From Priestia koreensis (lineage in GTDB: Bacteria; Bacillota; Bacilli; Bacillales; Bacillaceae_H): 64,000 bases of DNA. The notes under the pieces are model-generated. The model searched no databases. It saw only the letters and a program-made list of their open reading frames with translations, and had not been told where the DNA came from. Each line of letters opens with the position of its first letter. Positions within the stretch are counted from its first letter, which is position 1. This document shows positions 36,121-45,351 of the stretch, piece after piece. The DNA is taken from the NCBI RefSeq assembly GCF_001274935.1, contig NZ_LILC01000030.1, positions 1-64,000 on the forward strand, in the 5' to 3' direction. The translations under genes and the position numbers were made by a program.

Positions 36121-37717
36121 CCGATATCTCCTTTGCTATATAGGGTATGTAAATCGCGATTCGAGTTCCTTGTCCTTTCGTTGATGATATTTCTAGTTCT
36201 CCGTTTAGTTTATCAAGACTTTGTTGTACTAGATACAGGCCAATTCCTCTATTTTCCCCTTTTGTTGAATACCCTTTTTGAAAAATATGATTTAACTGTT
36301 CTTTCGTAATGCCAGATCCGTTGTCCGTTACGTCTACACTTAAAATCTCATCCGCATAATCAAATTCAATTTCAATCCGTTTAATAGCTTGATCGTTCAA
36401 AGCATCTACGGCGTTTTCAATTAGATTTCCGATAATCGTGATCAGTTCATGAGTGACGTCCATATCATTTGGTGGCGGCAAGGGATACTCGGTCTTAATC
36501 GTCATTTTGACGCCTTCTTCACGGGCATAGCTTAACTTTCCTGTTAAAAACCCTGCCAATACAGGATCTTTGATCATTTCAGTAATGAAATTCGTTTCAT
36601 TTTTGCTATGATCAGCAAGTTCATTAATGTAGGCATCCAGCTGGTCATACTTTTTCATATGCACCATTCCAAGAATAACATGTAGCTTATTCATAAACTC
36701 ATGCGACTGCGCCCGAAGCGCATCAGCATATAATCGAACTCCCGTAAGCTGAACCGCCATTTGATGGATCTCTGTTTTATCACGAAATGTAGATAAAGCA
36801 CCGACAATTTGACCTTTTACGATAATTGGCACACGGTTAACAACTAGCACAACCCCCTTCACATCTTGCTCTGTTCCTAGCTCCTCTTTTCCATGAGCCA
36901 AAATATTTTTAAGGTTTGATCCTGGAATAATATCATCTATTTTTTTACCGATGAAATTGGTGTCGACACCTGCCTTTGAAAGGATTTTAGATGCCGCACG
37001 ATTTACAAGCGTAACCGTAGAATGCTGATCAACCGCAATAATTCCTTCATGTGCTGATTGCAAGATAGCACTTCGTTCTTCCAGTACTTTTGAAATTTCA
37101 GCAGGCTCAAGGCCAAATAGAATCTTTTTGATGTACCGAGCTAGCAGGACAGCACCAATCACCCCAACTAAAATACCGACTAGTGTCCCCGTATAAATAT
37201 TAGAGCGGCTTCTTGCCACTGCTACATGAACCTTCTCAAGGGAAATCCCTACAGATACTGCTCCTACCTGCTTTCCTTTTTCGTTATATACAGGTGTGAA
37301 CGAGCGCAGAGATGTTCCGAGCGTTCCTTTTGAAATGGAGATATGCTCCTTTCCACGTAGAACCGCCTTTTGATCTCCTCCAACAAATTTTTTACCTATT
37401 TTACGTGGATCAGGGTGTGAAAGACGTATCCCTTGGTTGTCCATCACAACAATAAATTCTACTCCTGTCGTTTTTTTAATTTGGCTAGCAAAGCGCTGAA
37501 CACCGTTGTTAGGCTGCTGCTGTGAAAGAGCTTGAATAACAACCGGAGTCATCGCAACTGTTCGGCCGATGCTCTGGGCTTTTTCTCCTTCTCGTTTCTG
37601 AATAATATCTGCGGTGGTCCGACTCACTAAAATATCTGTAATAAATAAAGAAAACGCCACGACCCCACATACTAAAAGCATAATGGTGAGCTGCAAGCTC
37701 CAACGCCCTTTTTTCAA
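36113..37717 (-). CDS. Sensor histidine kinase, DcuS/CitA/MalK type
   Basis: A 534-residue membrane kinase. Helix 1 lies at about residues 10-30; an extracellular PAS-like sensor (35-170) ends in FTPVYNEKGKQVGAVSVGISL; helix 2 at about 175-195; a cytoplasmic PAS follows (about 215-310); then the SpoOB-type dimerisation helix with the phospho-His in RAQSHEFMNKLHVILGMV (about 336). The ATPase domain (about 430-530) has NLIENAVDAL, DNGSGI and GIGLYLVQQ. The sensor layout is that of C4-dicarboxylate and citrate sensors, so malate is the likely signal. Confidence 0.87.
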   Translation of the reverse strand: MKKGRWSLQLTIMLLVCGVVAFSLFITDILVSRTTADIIQKREGEKAQSIGRTVAMTPVVIQALSQQQPNNGVQRFASQIKKTTGVEFIVVMDNQGIRLSHPDPRKIGKKFVGGDQKAVLRGKEHISISKGTLGTSLRSFTPVYNEKGKQVGAVSVGISLEKVHVAVARSRSNIYTGTLVGILVGVIGAVLLARYIKKILFGLEPAEISKVLEERSAILQSAHEGIIAVDQHSTVTLVNRAASKILSKAGVDTNFIGKKIDDIIPGSNLKNILAHGKEELGTEQDVKGVVLVVNRVPIIVKGQIVGALSTFRDKTEIHQMAVQLTGVRLYADALRAQSHEFMNKLHVILGMVHMKKYDQLDAYINELADHSKNETNFITEMIKDPVLAGFLTGKLSYAREEGVKMTIKTEYPLPPPNDMDVTHELITIIGNLIENAVDALNDQAIKRIEIEFDYADEILSVDVTDNGSGITKEQLNHIFQKGYSTKGENRGIGLYLVQQSLDKLNGELEISSTKGQGTRIAIYIPYIAKEISDE

Positions 37718-37824
37718 TTCACCTACGCTCCTTCCACCGATCGTTCTTTTGATTTAATTTGCACCAATCTAGTATATAAATCCCCGTTTATGAGGAAAAG
37801 ACAAACCTCTTGAACAGCACAAAG

Positions 37825-37855
37825 AAAGAGGAGTTGTATAAACTCCTCTTTTTGG
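37825..37855 (-). terminator. Terminator after the rRNA methyltransferase gene
   Basis: AAAGAGGAGTT / AACTCCTCTTT hairpin, minus strand, directly past the stop. Confidence 0.8.
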
Positions 37856-37857
37856 GG

Positions 37858-39240
37858 TTACATCTTTCTCACTAGCTTCGTTACCGTTTCAACATGAGCC
37901 GTATGTGGGAACATGTCAACTGGCTGAATGTATTCCACATCGTAGAATTTAGACAGCTTGTCGATATCCTTTGCAAGAGTAGACGGATTACATGATACGT
38001 ACACAATCTTTTTCGGCTTTACTTTTAACATGGTCTCCAACAGCTGACGGTCACAGCCTGTACGCGGGGGATCGACCACAATAACGTCTGGCTTCCATCC
38101 TTCTTTCACCCAGCGTGGTAGCCAGTACTCTGCTTTCCCTGCTACATAGCTAGCATTTTTAAATCCATGCTTTTGTGCATTCTCATTCGCATCGGTAATT
38201 GATTCCTTAATCGTATCCATTCCGCGAATTTCCTTTGCACCATCTGCAAGCCACAACCCGATCGTTCCAACACCACAGTAGGCGTCTACGATGCGGTCTT
38301 CTCCTGTTAAAGAAGCCGCGTGCTTGACCTCATTGTAAAGCTTAACTGTTTGGGTAGGGTTTAGCTGGAAGAATGCGCGCGCAGACAGTTCAAAGGATAG
38401 ATCTCCGAGCGTTTCCTGAATAACGTCTTTTCCATCAAGCGTAAACGTTTCATCCCCAAAGATGAGCGATGTTTTACGGTTGTTGATATTTTGAACAATT
38501 GATTTTACCTGTGGAAGGCGACGCTTTACTTCCTCAACTAGTAATTGCTGACGAGGAATCTCTTTTTGCCCTGTAATAAAGACTAGCTGTACTTCGCCCG
38601 TTTGAAACCCTTCGCGGATGACAAGCGTACGAATTACTCCTGTACGTTTTTTCTCGTCATAAACAGAGATTTTCAGGTCTTGTAAAATCTGTTTTACTGT
38701 ATTCATCACTTTTGTCGTCACTTGATGCTGCACGATGCAGTTTTCAATATTAATAAGACGATGTGAGTTTGCGCTATATAAACCGGCAATCACTTTATTA
38801 TCCTTTAGCCCTACTTGAAACTGGGCTTTGTTTCGGTAGTGCCACGGATCCTCCATGCCAATCGTCTTCTTAATTTTAGGTCCGATCTCGTTAAAGCGCG
38901 TATGGCGCTCGAAAGCTTGAAGAACGATATCTCGCTTCGCGTCTAATTGGGACGGATATTGAAGATGCTGCAGCTGACAGCCTCCACACAATTCGTAGAT
39001 CGGGCAAGGAGCGTTTACCCTTTGCGGGGATTTCTTTTTGATCTTTTTAATTTTTGCCTCTGCAAATTTTGGGTGTGTATTGGTTACCTCAACGACGACC
39101 TCTTCTGTCGGCAAAGCACCAGGAACAAACACGACGTGACGCTTGTAATAACCGACACCCTCTCCGTTAATGCCTAAGCGTTTAATCGTAATTAAAAACT
39201 CTTGTCCCTTTTTTATTTTTACTTCTGTTTTTATATTCAT
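37858..39240 (-). CDS. 23S rRNA (uracil-C5) methyltransferase, RlmD family
   Basis: A 460-residue SAM-dependent RNA m5U methyltransferase. The N-terminal TRAM domain is at about residues 8-65 ([23 protein letters not shown]); four cysteines for a [4Fe-4S] cluster start with [10 protein letters not shown] (about 78-87). The methyltransferase domain has [14 protein letters not shown] (about 312) and VDPPRTGCD, and the catalytic Cys in [12 protein letters not shown] (about 413). The position next to an alkA-like gene and pdaA matches YfjO of B. subtilis, whose exact target uracil is less certain than that of its paralogue YefA (RlmCD). Confidence 0.88.
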   Translation of the reverse strand: MNIKTEVKIKKGQEFLITIKRLGINGEGVGYYKRHVVFVPGALPTEEVVVEVTNTHPKFAEAKIKKIKKKSPQRVNAPCPIYELCGGCQLQHLQYPSQLDAKRDIVLQAFERHTRFNEIGPKIKKTIGMEDPWHYRNKAQFQVGLKDNKVIAGLYSANSHRLINIENCIVQHQVTTKVMNTVKQILQDLKISVYDEKKRTGVIRTLVIREGFQTGEVQLVFITGQKEIPRQQLLVEEVKRRLPQVKSIVQNINNRKTSLIFGDETFTLDGKDVIQETLGDLSFELSARAFFQLNPTQTVKLYNEVKHAASLTGEDRIVDAYCGVGTIGLWLADGAKEIRGMDTIKESITDANENAQKHGFKNASYVAGKAEYWLPRWVKEGWKPDVIVVDPPRTGCDRQLLETMLKVKPKKIVYVSCNPSTLAKDIDKLSKFYDVEYIQPVDMFPHTAHVETVTKLVRKM

Positions 39241-39265
39241 CGTGACAACTCCGTTTTACTCTTTT

Positions 39266-40132
39266 TTATTCGATGCTTCTCCATAAATAAAGAGAAGCAT
39301 AGCTTGCATATGGCTGCCACTCTTTGCTGAGCGACTCCATTTCGTCTAGTGTCGGCTTCGCACTTAAGCTAAAAAGGTTGCGAATCGCGTTTTGTAGACC
39401 TATATCAGCTTTTGGAAACATGTTCAGTCTCCCTAAAGCGAACATTAAAAAGTTTTGCGCCGTCCACGGCCCAATTCCTCTAATTTTTACTAATGTTTGA
39501 ATTACCTCTTCATCTGATTGATTTCGTAGCGATGAAAGGTCCAGTTCTCCTGACACAATCGCTTTTGAGATATCTATGATGTACTCGCTTTTTCTCGTAC
39601 TTAAACCTAGTTCCTTTAGTTCTTCATAATTTAAGGAACATAGGCGGTCTGGTGACGGATAAAACCACACTCCATTATGCTCTACTCCGTACGTTTTGAC
39701 AAATCGATCCGTCAAACGATGAGCAACCTTTAGGCTAAGCTGCTGATGAATAATGGATTTGAGGAGGCAACGAAAAAAATCAAACTCTAATACTAGAGGT
39801 GTACCCCGGTGTTCTTGAAACAGTGAGCGCAGGTTTGTTGAGGCGAAGTGATCGTGAATTGTGGGAAGTAACTCATTCCATTGAAACAGGCGCTTTAGCT
39901 CCTCTAACACCGTGGCTTCATCCGCTTCGTCTAAAATATCAACTTCAAATGCAGGGGAGTCAATTGTTCCCGTGCTTTCAATCTTCACCGAGATATTTCT
40001 ACCATCTACTACAATCGGAACAAAAATGGTATTCTGTTCGATCTCTACACGATTTAACGAATCTAATGATAAACGGTCCATCACAGCCCCAAAATCATAC
40101 GGTGGGGGAACCACGATCTTTGTTCTCAACAT
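39266..40132 (-). CDS. yfjP: DNA-3-methyladenine glycosylase II, AlkA family
   Basis: A 288-residue base-excision glycosylase for alkylated purines. An AlkA-type N-terminal domain is followed by the helix-hairpin-helix VKIRGIGPWTAQNFLMFALGRLNMFPKADIGLQ (positions about 218-250), with the catalytic Asp in KADIGLQ. The second word, LLKSIIHQQLSLKVAHRL, is also typical. ATG 40132 lies nine bases after GGAGG, so I prefer it to the TTG three codons earlier. Neighbours match yfjP of B. subtilis. Confidence 0.88.
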   Translation of the reverse strand: MLRTKIVVPPPYDFGAVMDRLSLDSLNRVEIEQNTIFVPIVVDGRNISVKIESTGTIDSPAFEVDILDEADEATVLEELKRLFQWNELLPTIHDHFASTNLRSLFQEHRGTPLVLEFDFFRCLLKSIIHQQLSLKVAHRLTDRFVKTYGVEHNGVWFYPSPDRLCSLNYEELKELGLSTRKSEYIIDISKAIVSGELDLSSLRNQSDEEVIQTLVKIRGIGPWTAQNFLMFALGRLNMFPKADIGLQNAIRNLFSLSAKPTLDEMESLSKEWQPYASYASLYLWRSIE

Positions 40133-40172
40133 TGTGTTCAACCTCCGAGCATTTTATCCTCATTATAACACG

Positions 40173-40205
40173 AAAAAGACAGCTCTTTTTAAAATGAGAG
40201 CTGCC
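40173..40205 (-). terminator. Terminator after pdaA
   Basis: GGCAGCTCT / AGAGCTGTC stem followed by TTTTTC on the minus strand. Confidence 0.7.
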
Positions 40206-40211
40206 TAAAAT

Positions 40212-41024
40212 CTACTTTGGTTCTAAAATCATGGAATTCATATGTTGGGTTTCTTTAAGCATGTATTCATCCAAGCTTCGGAATTCATACCCTTGTTTTC
40301 GGAGATCATCGATTGATTTCCCTAACGCCTCTGCGTTATCGCTTGAAACAGTATGAAGCAATAAAATTGCTCCTGGATGAATTTGTGCCATAATATTATC
40401 GTACGAATAGCGCCATCCCTTTTGTTGATCGGTTTTCCAATCGACAAAAGCTAACGACCAAAACACCGTTGTGTATCCTTCATCTTTTGCAAGACCAAGT
40501 ACTCGATCACTGAATATTCCTCTTGGTGGCCGTAAATACTTCATGTCTTTTTTACCCGTTAATTTTGTATATTCTGTTTTGACACGTTGCAATTCTTCTT
40601 TTAGTTTTGAATCATCTACGGTTGTCAAATCAGGATGATGCCATGAATGATTTCCAACAATATGGCCCTCGCTCGCCATTCTTTTTACAAGTTCGGGCTG
40701 ATCGGTCAAATAATGACCCGTAACAAAAAAGGTAGCTGGCACCTTCTTTTTCTTAAGTATATTTAATACTTTTTCGGTGTATCCATTTTCATATCCATTA
40801 TCAAATGTTAAGTAAATATGTTTTTCGGTCGTATGTCCGATATAAAATGAATCATGCTTTTTTAATAACTGATCATAAGCTGCTCCTGCTGAAGCTGGCT
40901 CATGATTTTTACTTTTGCTGAATCCCCAGTGGATCGGCGTATTGGAAGAAGCACCGTACGCTCCTGAAAACATGCCCCCATTAATTAAAAGAAGAGCAGC
41001 AATTGCAAAGAAAAGTTTTTTCAT
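40212..41024 (-). CDS. pdaA: Peptidoglycan N-acetylmuramic acid deacetylase PdaA
   Basis: A 270-residue secreted polysaccharide deacetylase needed for muramic delta-lactam in spore cortex, and so for germination. The signal peptide is residues 1-25 (ends GAYGA). NodB-domain motifs are seen: TFDNGYENGYT (about 73-83, with Asn in place of the second Asp, as in PdaA), the metal-binding HSWHHPD (about 124-130), RPPRGIFSD, and LLLHTVSSDNAEAL near the end. It matches yfjS/pdaA by position. It starts at ATG 41024 after GGAGTAG. Confidence 0.92.
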   Translation of the reverse strand: MKKLFFAIAALLLINGGMFSGAYGASSNTPIHWGFSKSKNHEPASAGAAYDQLLKKHDSFYIGHTTEKHIYLTFDNGYENGYTEKVLNILKKKKVPATFFVTGHYLTDQPELVKRMASEGHIVGNHSWHHPDLTTVDDSKLKEELQRVKTEYTKLTGKKDMKYLRPPRGIFSDRVLGLAKDEGYTTVFWSLAFVDWKTDQQKGWRYSYDNIMAQIHPGAILLLHTVSSDNAEALGKSIDDLRKQGYEFRSLDEYMLKETQHMNSMILEPK

Positions 41025-41111
41025 CAGCTCTACTCCTTTCTCCTTTTATTTTTTGTGACATGTATGAGTTCATGCGATGCATTGTTTTCCATTCTTATTC
41101 ATTTTTCTACC

Positions 41112-41146
41112 AAAAAAGCCAACCTTACAAGAAGGCTGGCTTTTTA
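41112..41146 (-). terminator. Terminator after fumarase gene
   Basis: AAAAAGCCAGCCTT / AAGGTTGGCTTTTTT hairpin on the minus strand. Confidence 0.9.
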
Positions 41147-41155
41147 AACAAACGT

Positions 41156-42697
41156 TTATTTAAATACAGGCTCTTTGAATTGAGCAAGCTTTTCAAGCGA
41201 TGATTTGTCTACATCTTGATGTAGGCTATTACCATGCGAATCCATCGTGACAACGGCAGTGAAATCTTTCACGCGAAGATGCCACATTGCTTCTGGAATT
41301 CCGAACTGCGTATAATTCACACCTTCAACCGCTTGTACACATTCTGCATAATATTGAGCTGCCCCACCAATGGCATTTAAATATACGCCACCATGCTCTT
41401 TTAATGCTGCGAGCGTTTTTGGTCCCATTCCGCCTTTACCCATTACTGCACGAATACCAAATTTCTTCATGATATCCCCTTGATAAGGCTCTTCACGAAT
41501 ACTTGTCGTAGGGCCAGCGGCAGCAACGTGCCATTTTTCGTCTTCATCTTTTAGCATTACTGGGCCACAGTGATAAATAATTTGACCATTTAGATCTACT
41601 TCACAGTCATGATCGCTCAAGTATTTATGAATCGCATCGCGACCTGTGTACATCATCCCCGTAATACGTACAACGTCGCCCACTTTTAACTCACGAATTT
41701 GCTCTTCGGAAATTGGCGCTTGTAGAACCACTTCTTTTGTTTGATTTTCTACTTTTTCTTCTTCTTTTTCAGCTTCTTTCGGGAACGTAACTTCTTCCCC
41801 TTCTTGATAAAGCCACTCTTGAATTTCACCCGTATCAGGATTTAATTTTACTCCTAAACGGCGATAAGCCCAGCAGTTATATGCAACTGAAACGAAGAAG
41901 CTTGCTGGAATACGGTGAATCGTGCCCACTTTACAACCAAGAAGCGTTGTTTCACCACCGAATCCCATTGTTCCAATTCCAAGCTTGTTCGCATTTTCAA
42001 CAATGTATTCTTCTAGTTCACGTAATTGCTCATTTGGATTTTCATCATCAAGGCTTCTGAACAGCTGTGCTTTTGCCAGCTCATAGCCAGATGTGCGATC
42101 TCCACCGATGCCGACACCGATTACACCTGCACTACAGCCTTGTCCTTGTGCTTGGTATACGGAATGTAAAATACACTTGCGAATTCCATCCAAGTCACGC
42201 CCAGCACGTCCTAACCCTTCAACTTCACACGGAAGGCTATACTGAATGTTTTTGTTTTCACATCCGCCGCCTTTTAAAATTAAGCGCACATCAATGTAGT
42301 CGTTTTCCCATTGCTCGAACTTAATAACAGGGTTTCCTTCTCCGAGATTGTTTCCACTATTTTCTCCTGTTAATGAATCAACGGAGTTTGGACGAAGCTT
42401 TCCGTGCTTAGTTGCTTCTACGATTGCCCAATAAATAGCGTCCTTGATTTTTAATTGATTCACTCCTACAGGCGTATAAATTTTGAATGTAGGCATACCT
42501 GTATCTTGGCAAATTGGTGACACATTCTCATCTGCCATTTGGATATTTTCTGTAATCGTAGCAAGTGACATCGCTGCACGAGTTCCTGAATTTTCACGTG
42601 TTTTTGCTTTCGCAATTGCTCTTCGTACATCTTTTGGTAAGTTCGTTGATGTTTCGACAATTAATTGATATAAACTTTCTTTTAGTTGTTCCATCAT
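41156..42697 (-). CDS. Fumarate hydratase, class I (iron-sulphur)
   Basis: A 513-residue class I fumarase with alpha and beta parts in one chain: fumarate plus water to L-malate, using an oxygen-sensitive [4Fe-4S] cluster. Cys residues for the cluster are in PICQDTGMP (about 63), KGGGCENKN (about 142) and LLGCKVG (about 234). A link around 325-345 rich in Glu/Lys joins the beta part (GMMYTGRDAIHKYL, PTTSIREEPY). Most bacilli rely on class II FumC, so this is an addition. It stands alone but is close to the malate genes on the same strand. It starts at ATG after GGGAGG. Confidence 0.92.
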   Translation of the reverse strand: MMEQLKESLYQLIVETSTNLPKDVRRAIAKAKTRENSGTRAAMSLATITENIQMADENVSPICQDTGMPTFKIYTPVGVNQLKIKDAIYWAIVEATKHGKLRPNSVDSLTGENSGNNLGEGNPVIKFEQWENDYIDVRLILKGGGCENKNIQYSLPCEVEGLGRAGRDLDGIRKCILHSVYQAQGQGCSAGVIGVGIGGDRTSGYELAKAQLFRSLDDENPNEQLRELEEYIVENANKLGIGTMGFGGETTLLGCKVGTIHRIPASFFVSVAYNCWAYRRLGVKLNPDTGEIQEWLYQEGEEVTFPKEAEKEEEKVENQTKEVVLQAPISEEQIRELKVGDVVRITGMMYTGRDAIHKYLSDHDCEVDLNGQIIYHCGPVMLKDEDEKWHVAAAGPTTSIREEPYQGDIMKKFGIRAVMGKGGMGPKTLAALKEHGGVYLNAIGGAAQYYAECVQAVEGVNYTQFGIPEAMWHLRVKDFTAVVTMDSHGNSLHQDVDKSSLEKLAQFKEPVFK

Positions 42698-42867
42698 CGT
42701 TTCCTCCCTAATCCCCTAGCATTATTAGCGACCAAGCATATAGCATTTTTAGAAATCGCTTTCTTTTCTATCAATATGTAGAGTCAGTGCGAGTAAAATC
42801 ACTGTTTACCTTGCACACCGGTCCTTCTATAATGCATTATACTCCTTTAAAAATTCAGTTAAAAGAG

Positions 42868-42899
42868 AAAAAAGAAAAAGCTCTCACAGGGAGAGCTTT
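42868..42899 (-). terminator. Terminator after the SE1561-like gene
   Basis: AAAGCTCTC / GAGAGCTTT with a short loop, then T-rich on the minus strand. Confidence 0.75.
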
Positions 42900-43083
42900 A
42901 TTTCCAATCCTTTTTAAACTGCTCATATTTAAATTCCAAATCATCAATCATTTCAATTAAGCGGTCAATATCCTCAACACCTGCATCTTCAGGCTCCATG
43001 GATTCAAGAACATTTAAAAACATATTTAAACGATTTTTCAAATAATCTACCTGTTTTTCTTTATCATGAATAGAATTTCCCAT
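42898..43083 (-). CDS. yfjT: YfjT/SE1561-like small coiled-coil protein
   Basis: A 61-residue acidic helical protein: MGNSIHDKEKQVDYLKNRL, then MEPEDAGVEDIDRLIEMIDDLE. It matches the SE1561/YfjT family as I recall it, with the expected neighbours (fumarase inserted on one side, yfkAB on the other). The start is ATG 43083 after GGGAGCG; 13 further upstream residues are not supported. Function unknown. Confidence 0.7.
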   Translation of the reverse strand: MGNSIHDKEKQVDYLKNRLNMFLNVLESMEPEDAGVEDIDRLIEMIDDLEFKYEQFKKDWK

Positions 43084-43238
43084 CGTTGATCGCTCCCTTC
43101 GCTTCTTATCGTAACCAATCATTTCATAATTGACAACTAACTCTAATAAAATTCATAATAGTTCCTAGTGTGTTTATATTGGTTGATTTTCCATTTTTAC
43201 AGAAAACGACCCTACATTTTGATTCAAAGGAGTTTTTT

Positions 43239-43349
43239 ATGAAGACCTTAGAACGAATTACCACGTCATTCGATCCGTGGGAAGCTTATTTAGATATGAA
43301 GTTCATCCCATTTATCCTATATAACAAATTTGATCTCATTATTGAGTAA
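43239..43349 (+). pseudogene. yfkAB: Cut-off 5' end of the native yfkAB gene
   Basis: A 36-residue frame that starts at ATG 43239 after AAAGGAG. Residues 12-21 (DPWEAYLDMK) match residues 15-24 (DPWEAYLDFK) of the full yfkAB protein at 45352-46527. After DMK the similarity stops and the frame ends 15 codons later. Arg is encoded by CGA, in host style. It is best read as the native gene start left behind when the recombinase segment came in. It could still be translated into a short peptide. Confidence 0.75.
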
Positions 43350-43350
43350 A

Positions 43351-43389
43351 GAAAAAGCCTAAAACCATTACAGGATCAAGGCTTTTCTT
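43351..43389 (+). terminator. Terminator after the yfkAB fragment
   Basis: AGAAAAAGCCT / AAGGCTTTTCTT hairpin two bases past the fragment's stop codon. It would stop transcription coming from the native yfkAB promoter. Confidence 0.7.
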
Positions 43390-43623
43390 ACTAGCTTATT
43401 TACATCTCGCTTTTCCATCCCTATTGTTTTCTTCACCCTGCACCCTCTCCTATTAGAAAAAGTCCATGGTCCTATAAAATGCACCAGACTTTTTTCAATA
43501 TTCCCTTTCTCATATCCACCAGCCGAATTACAATCTTTTTTTATCTGCTAGACTTCTACGTAAATTCACAACAGAACTTTATACTTTTGTTTGGCATCAA
43601 ACACACTCCGCTTCTGTTGCCAC
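43390..43623. other. Left part of the recombinase segment, no gene seen
   Basis: A pyrimidine-rich stretch without a credible gene. It contains one hairpin (43454-43497, AAAAAGTC / GACTTTTT) that can serve as the terminator of the recombinase gene on the minus strand. The left end of the mobile segment probably lies near 43300, where similarity to yfkAB is lost. Confidence 0.5.
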
Positions 43624-45174
43624 TTACTGGTTATCTCCACTGTGTAGTTCTCCTTTGTAGACAATTCTGATATCGAAAGGTTTTTCTCCACCTACATCAG
43701 AAAGCTCTTTCCAATAGTAGACTTTATCTACAACCTCATGTAACAGCTTGTTAGCCTTAGTAGGATTGGCCTCCATGTCCAATGACAAGATCCTTTCAAT
43801 CTTTTCCCTAGTTTTCTTTTGTCTGTCTATCTCAGACTTAGCATCTGCCCCCTCCACGTTATTTAGCTCCTTCTGTACTGCTAACTGTTGTTCCTTAATG
43901 GCCTTAATCTCAGCTTGAGCCTCTTCAGCTTCATAAATACCTATTTTAAAACCAGCCTGTACATTCTTCTTCTGTACCTCTAGGTTATTGTAATGAAGAG
44001 TTAGCTGTTTCTGTTTTAACACTGCTTTACTGATAATGTCCTTACTGCCTGACAATATAGCCTCTATCTCGTTATCAATGTCTGTCAAATGCTCTTTAAG
44101 CTTAATAAGTATGTACTGTTCTATTCTCGCTGATTTAATTCCATTATTGGAACATCTAGCTTCACCCGACGCCTTATGTTCCGCTTTAGCCTTTTGACCT
44201 TTTGATGCGTGACAATTTAATACATAGAGCTCCCTTTGCGACTTATCTAAAACATTTCTACCTGCTCTTTTGTTGTATTTCATGCAAAAAGACAACGTCT
44301 GATTACATTTAGGGCATACAAGCAACCTAGATAAGCTATATACTCCCCTTTGTGACTGCTGAGGTACTACTCTTTTATCTACTCTGATTAGCTGAGCCTG
44401 ATTATATGTATCAGCATCAATTAAAGCAGGATGAGCCTCCTCTACAGTAATAACATCTTCTCCTGTAAGCTCATAATGTACTGTACCTCTATATGCAACA
44501 TTGGATAAGATTAGAGATGTTGCTCTAACAGTGAAAGGCTTACCTGCCCTAGTCCTTTTTCCTCTCAGATTCAACTGTTCAACTAACTCAGCCTGATTTA
44601 AGCCCTCTTTTACATACATATTGTATATTTCCTCTACTACCTGCGACTCCTCCGGATGGGGTATAAGATGCTTTGTCTCATCTTTTGTATAACCATATGG
44701 AGCAATCCCAAAAAAGACTCCCTTTTTAATTGCCTGTATTCTCCCCCTTCTGAGCTTTCTCTTTGTCATCCTCATAAAATGATTATCCATCTCTGACTGT
44801 ATTCCTAAGGTAAAAACATCGTCATCATTCATGAAGTTATATGTTTTGTTTAAAGTAAAAAGCATCAATCCTTCTGCTTTCATAAACCTGATAAAGAGTC
44901 CAAAATCTGTACTGTCTCTTGCAATTCTATCCTGTTCTGTGCAAAGGACTCCATCATATATATTTCTTCTAAGCTCCATTAACATTCTTTGATACTCAGG
45001 TCTATTCCGATCCTCAGAGCTACCCTCCTCAGAGAATACCTCATAATCCATACCGTTAACCTCTGCATAGTCAGTCAGTAGCTCGAGCTGTCTGCTTATT
45101 TCCATTCCATCAGCATCCTTTAATCTTGATTTTCTTACATAAATTGCTACGAGTTTTTTAGTTACCTTAGCCAT
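43624..45174 (-). CDS. Large serine recombinase (integrase)
   Basis: A 516-residue site-specific recombinase. The N-terminal resolvase domain (about residues 8-155) has the catalytic Ser16 in VAIYVRKSRLKD and the Arg pair in CTEQDRIARDSTDF; then the Recombinase domain (about 165-265, PYGYTKDET...NLRGKRTRAGKPFT), a zinc ribbon (CPKCNQTLSF at about 295 with later C residues near 333 and 351) and a coiled coil (about 375-460). All expected parts are present, so it may be active. It starts at ATG after GAGGTTAATGA. No other mobile-element gene is near. It is divergent from the rebuilt yfkAB. Confidence 0.92.
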   Translation of the reverse strand: MAKVTKKLVAIYVRKSRLKDADGMEISRQLELLTDYAEVNGMDYEVFSEEGSSEDRNRPEYQRMLMELRRNIYDGVLCTEQDRIARDSTDFGLFIRFMKAEGLMLFTLNKTYNFMNDDDVFTLGIQSEMDNHFMRMTKRKLRRGRIQAIKKGVFFGIAPYGYTKDETKHLIPHPEESQVVEEIYNMYVKEGLNQAELVEQLNLRGKRTRAGKPFTVRATSLILSNVAYRGTVHYELTGEDVITVEEAHPALIDADTYNQAQLIRVDKRVVPQQSQRGVYSLSRLLVCPKCNQTLSFCMKYNKRAGRNVLDKSQRELYVLNCHASKGQKAKAEHKASGEARCSNNGIKSARIEQYILIKLKEHLTDIDNEIEAILSGSKDIISKAVLKQKQLTLHYNNLEVQKKNVQAGFKIGIYEAEEAQAEIKAIKEQQLAVQKELNNVEGADAKSEIDRQKKTREKIERILSLDMEANPTKANKLLHEVVDKVYYWKELSDVGGEKPFDIRIVYKGELHSGDNQ

Positions 45175-45286
45175 TCATTAACCTCCTCGTAAATACCAAT
45201 ATTATCTAATATAAAACCAAGTATAGACAGTGATTCAACTAGATGCAAGATTTATTACAATGGATATTTAATTTGATTTTGCGTCA

Positions 45287-45316
45287 TTGACATATCTTGT
45301 ACTAACTGCCCATAAT
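45287..45316 (+). promoter_or_regulatory. Promoter carried by the mobile segment for yfkAB
   Basis: TTGACA, 18 bases, CATAAT, 36 bases before the yfkAB start. It lies in the gap between the recombinase and the rebuilt gene and so replaces the native promoter left at the other end. Confidence 0.65.
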
Positions 45317-45351
45317 AGTTAAGTATTAAACAGATAGGAGTTTTTAATTAA

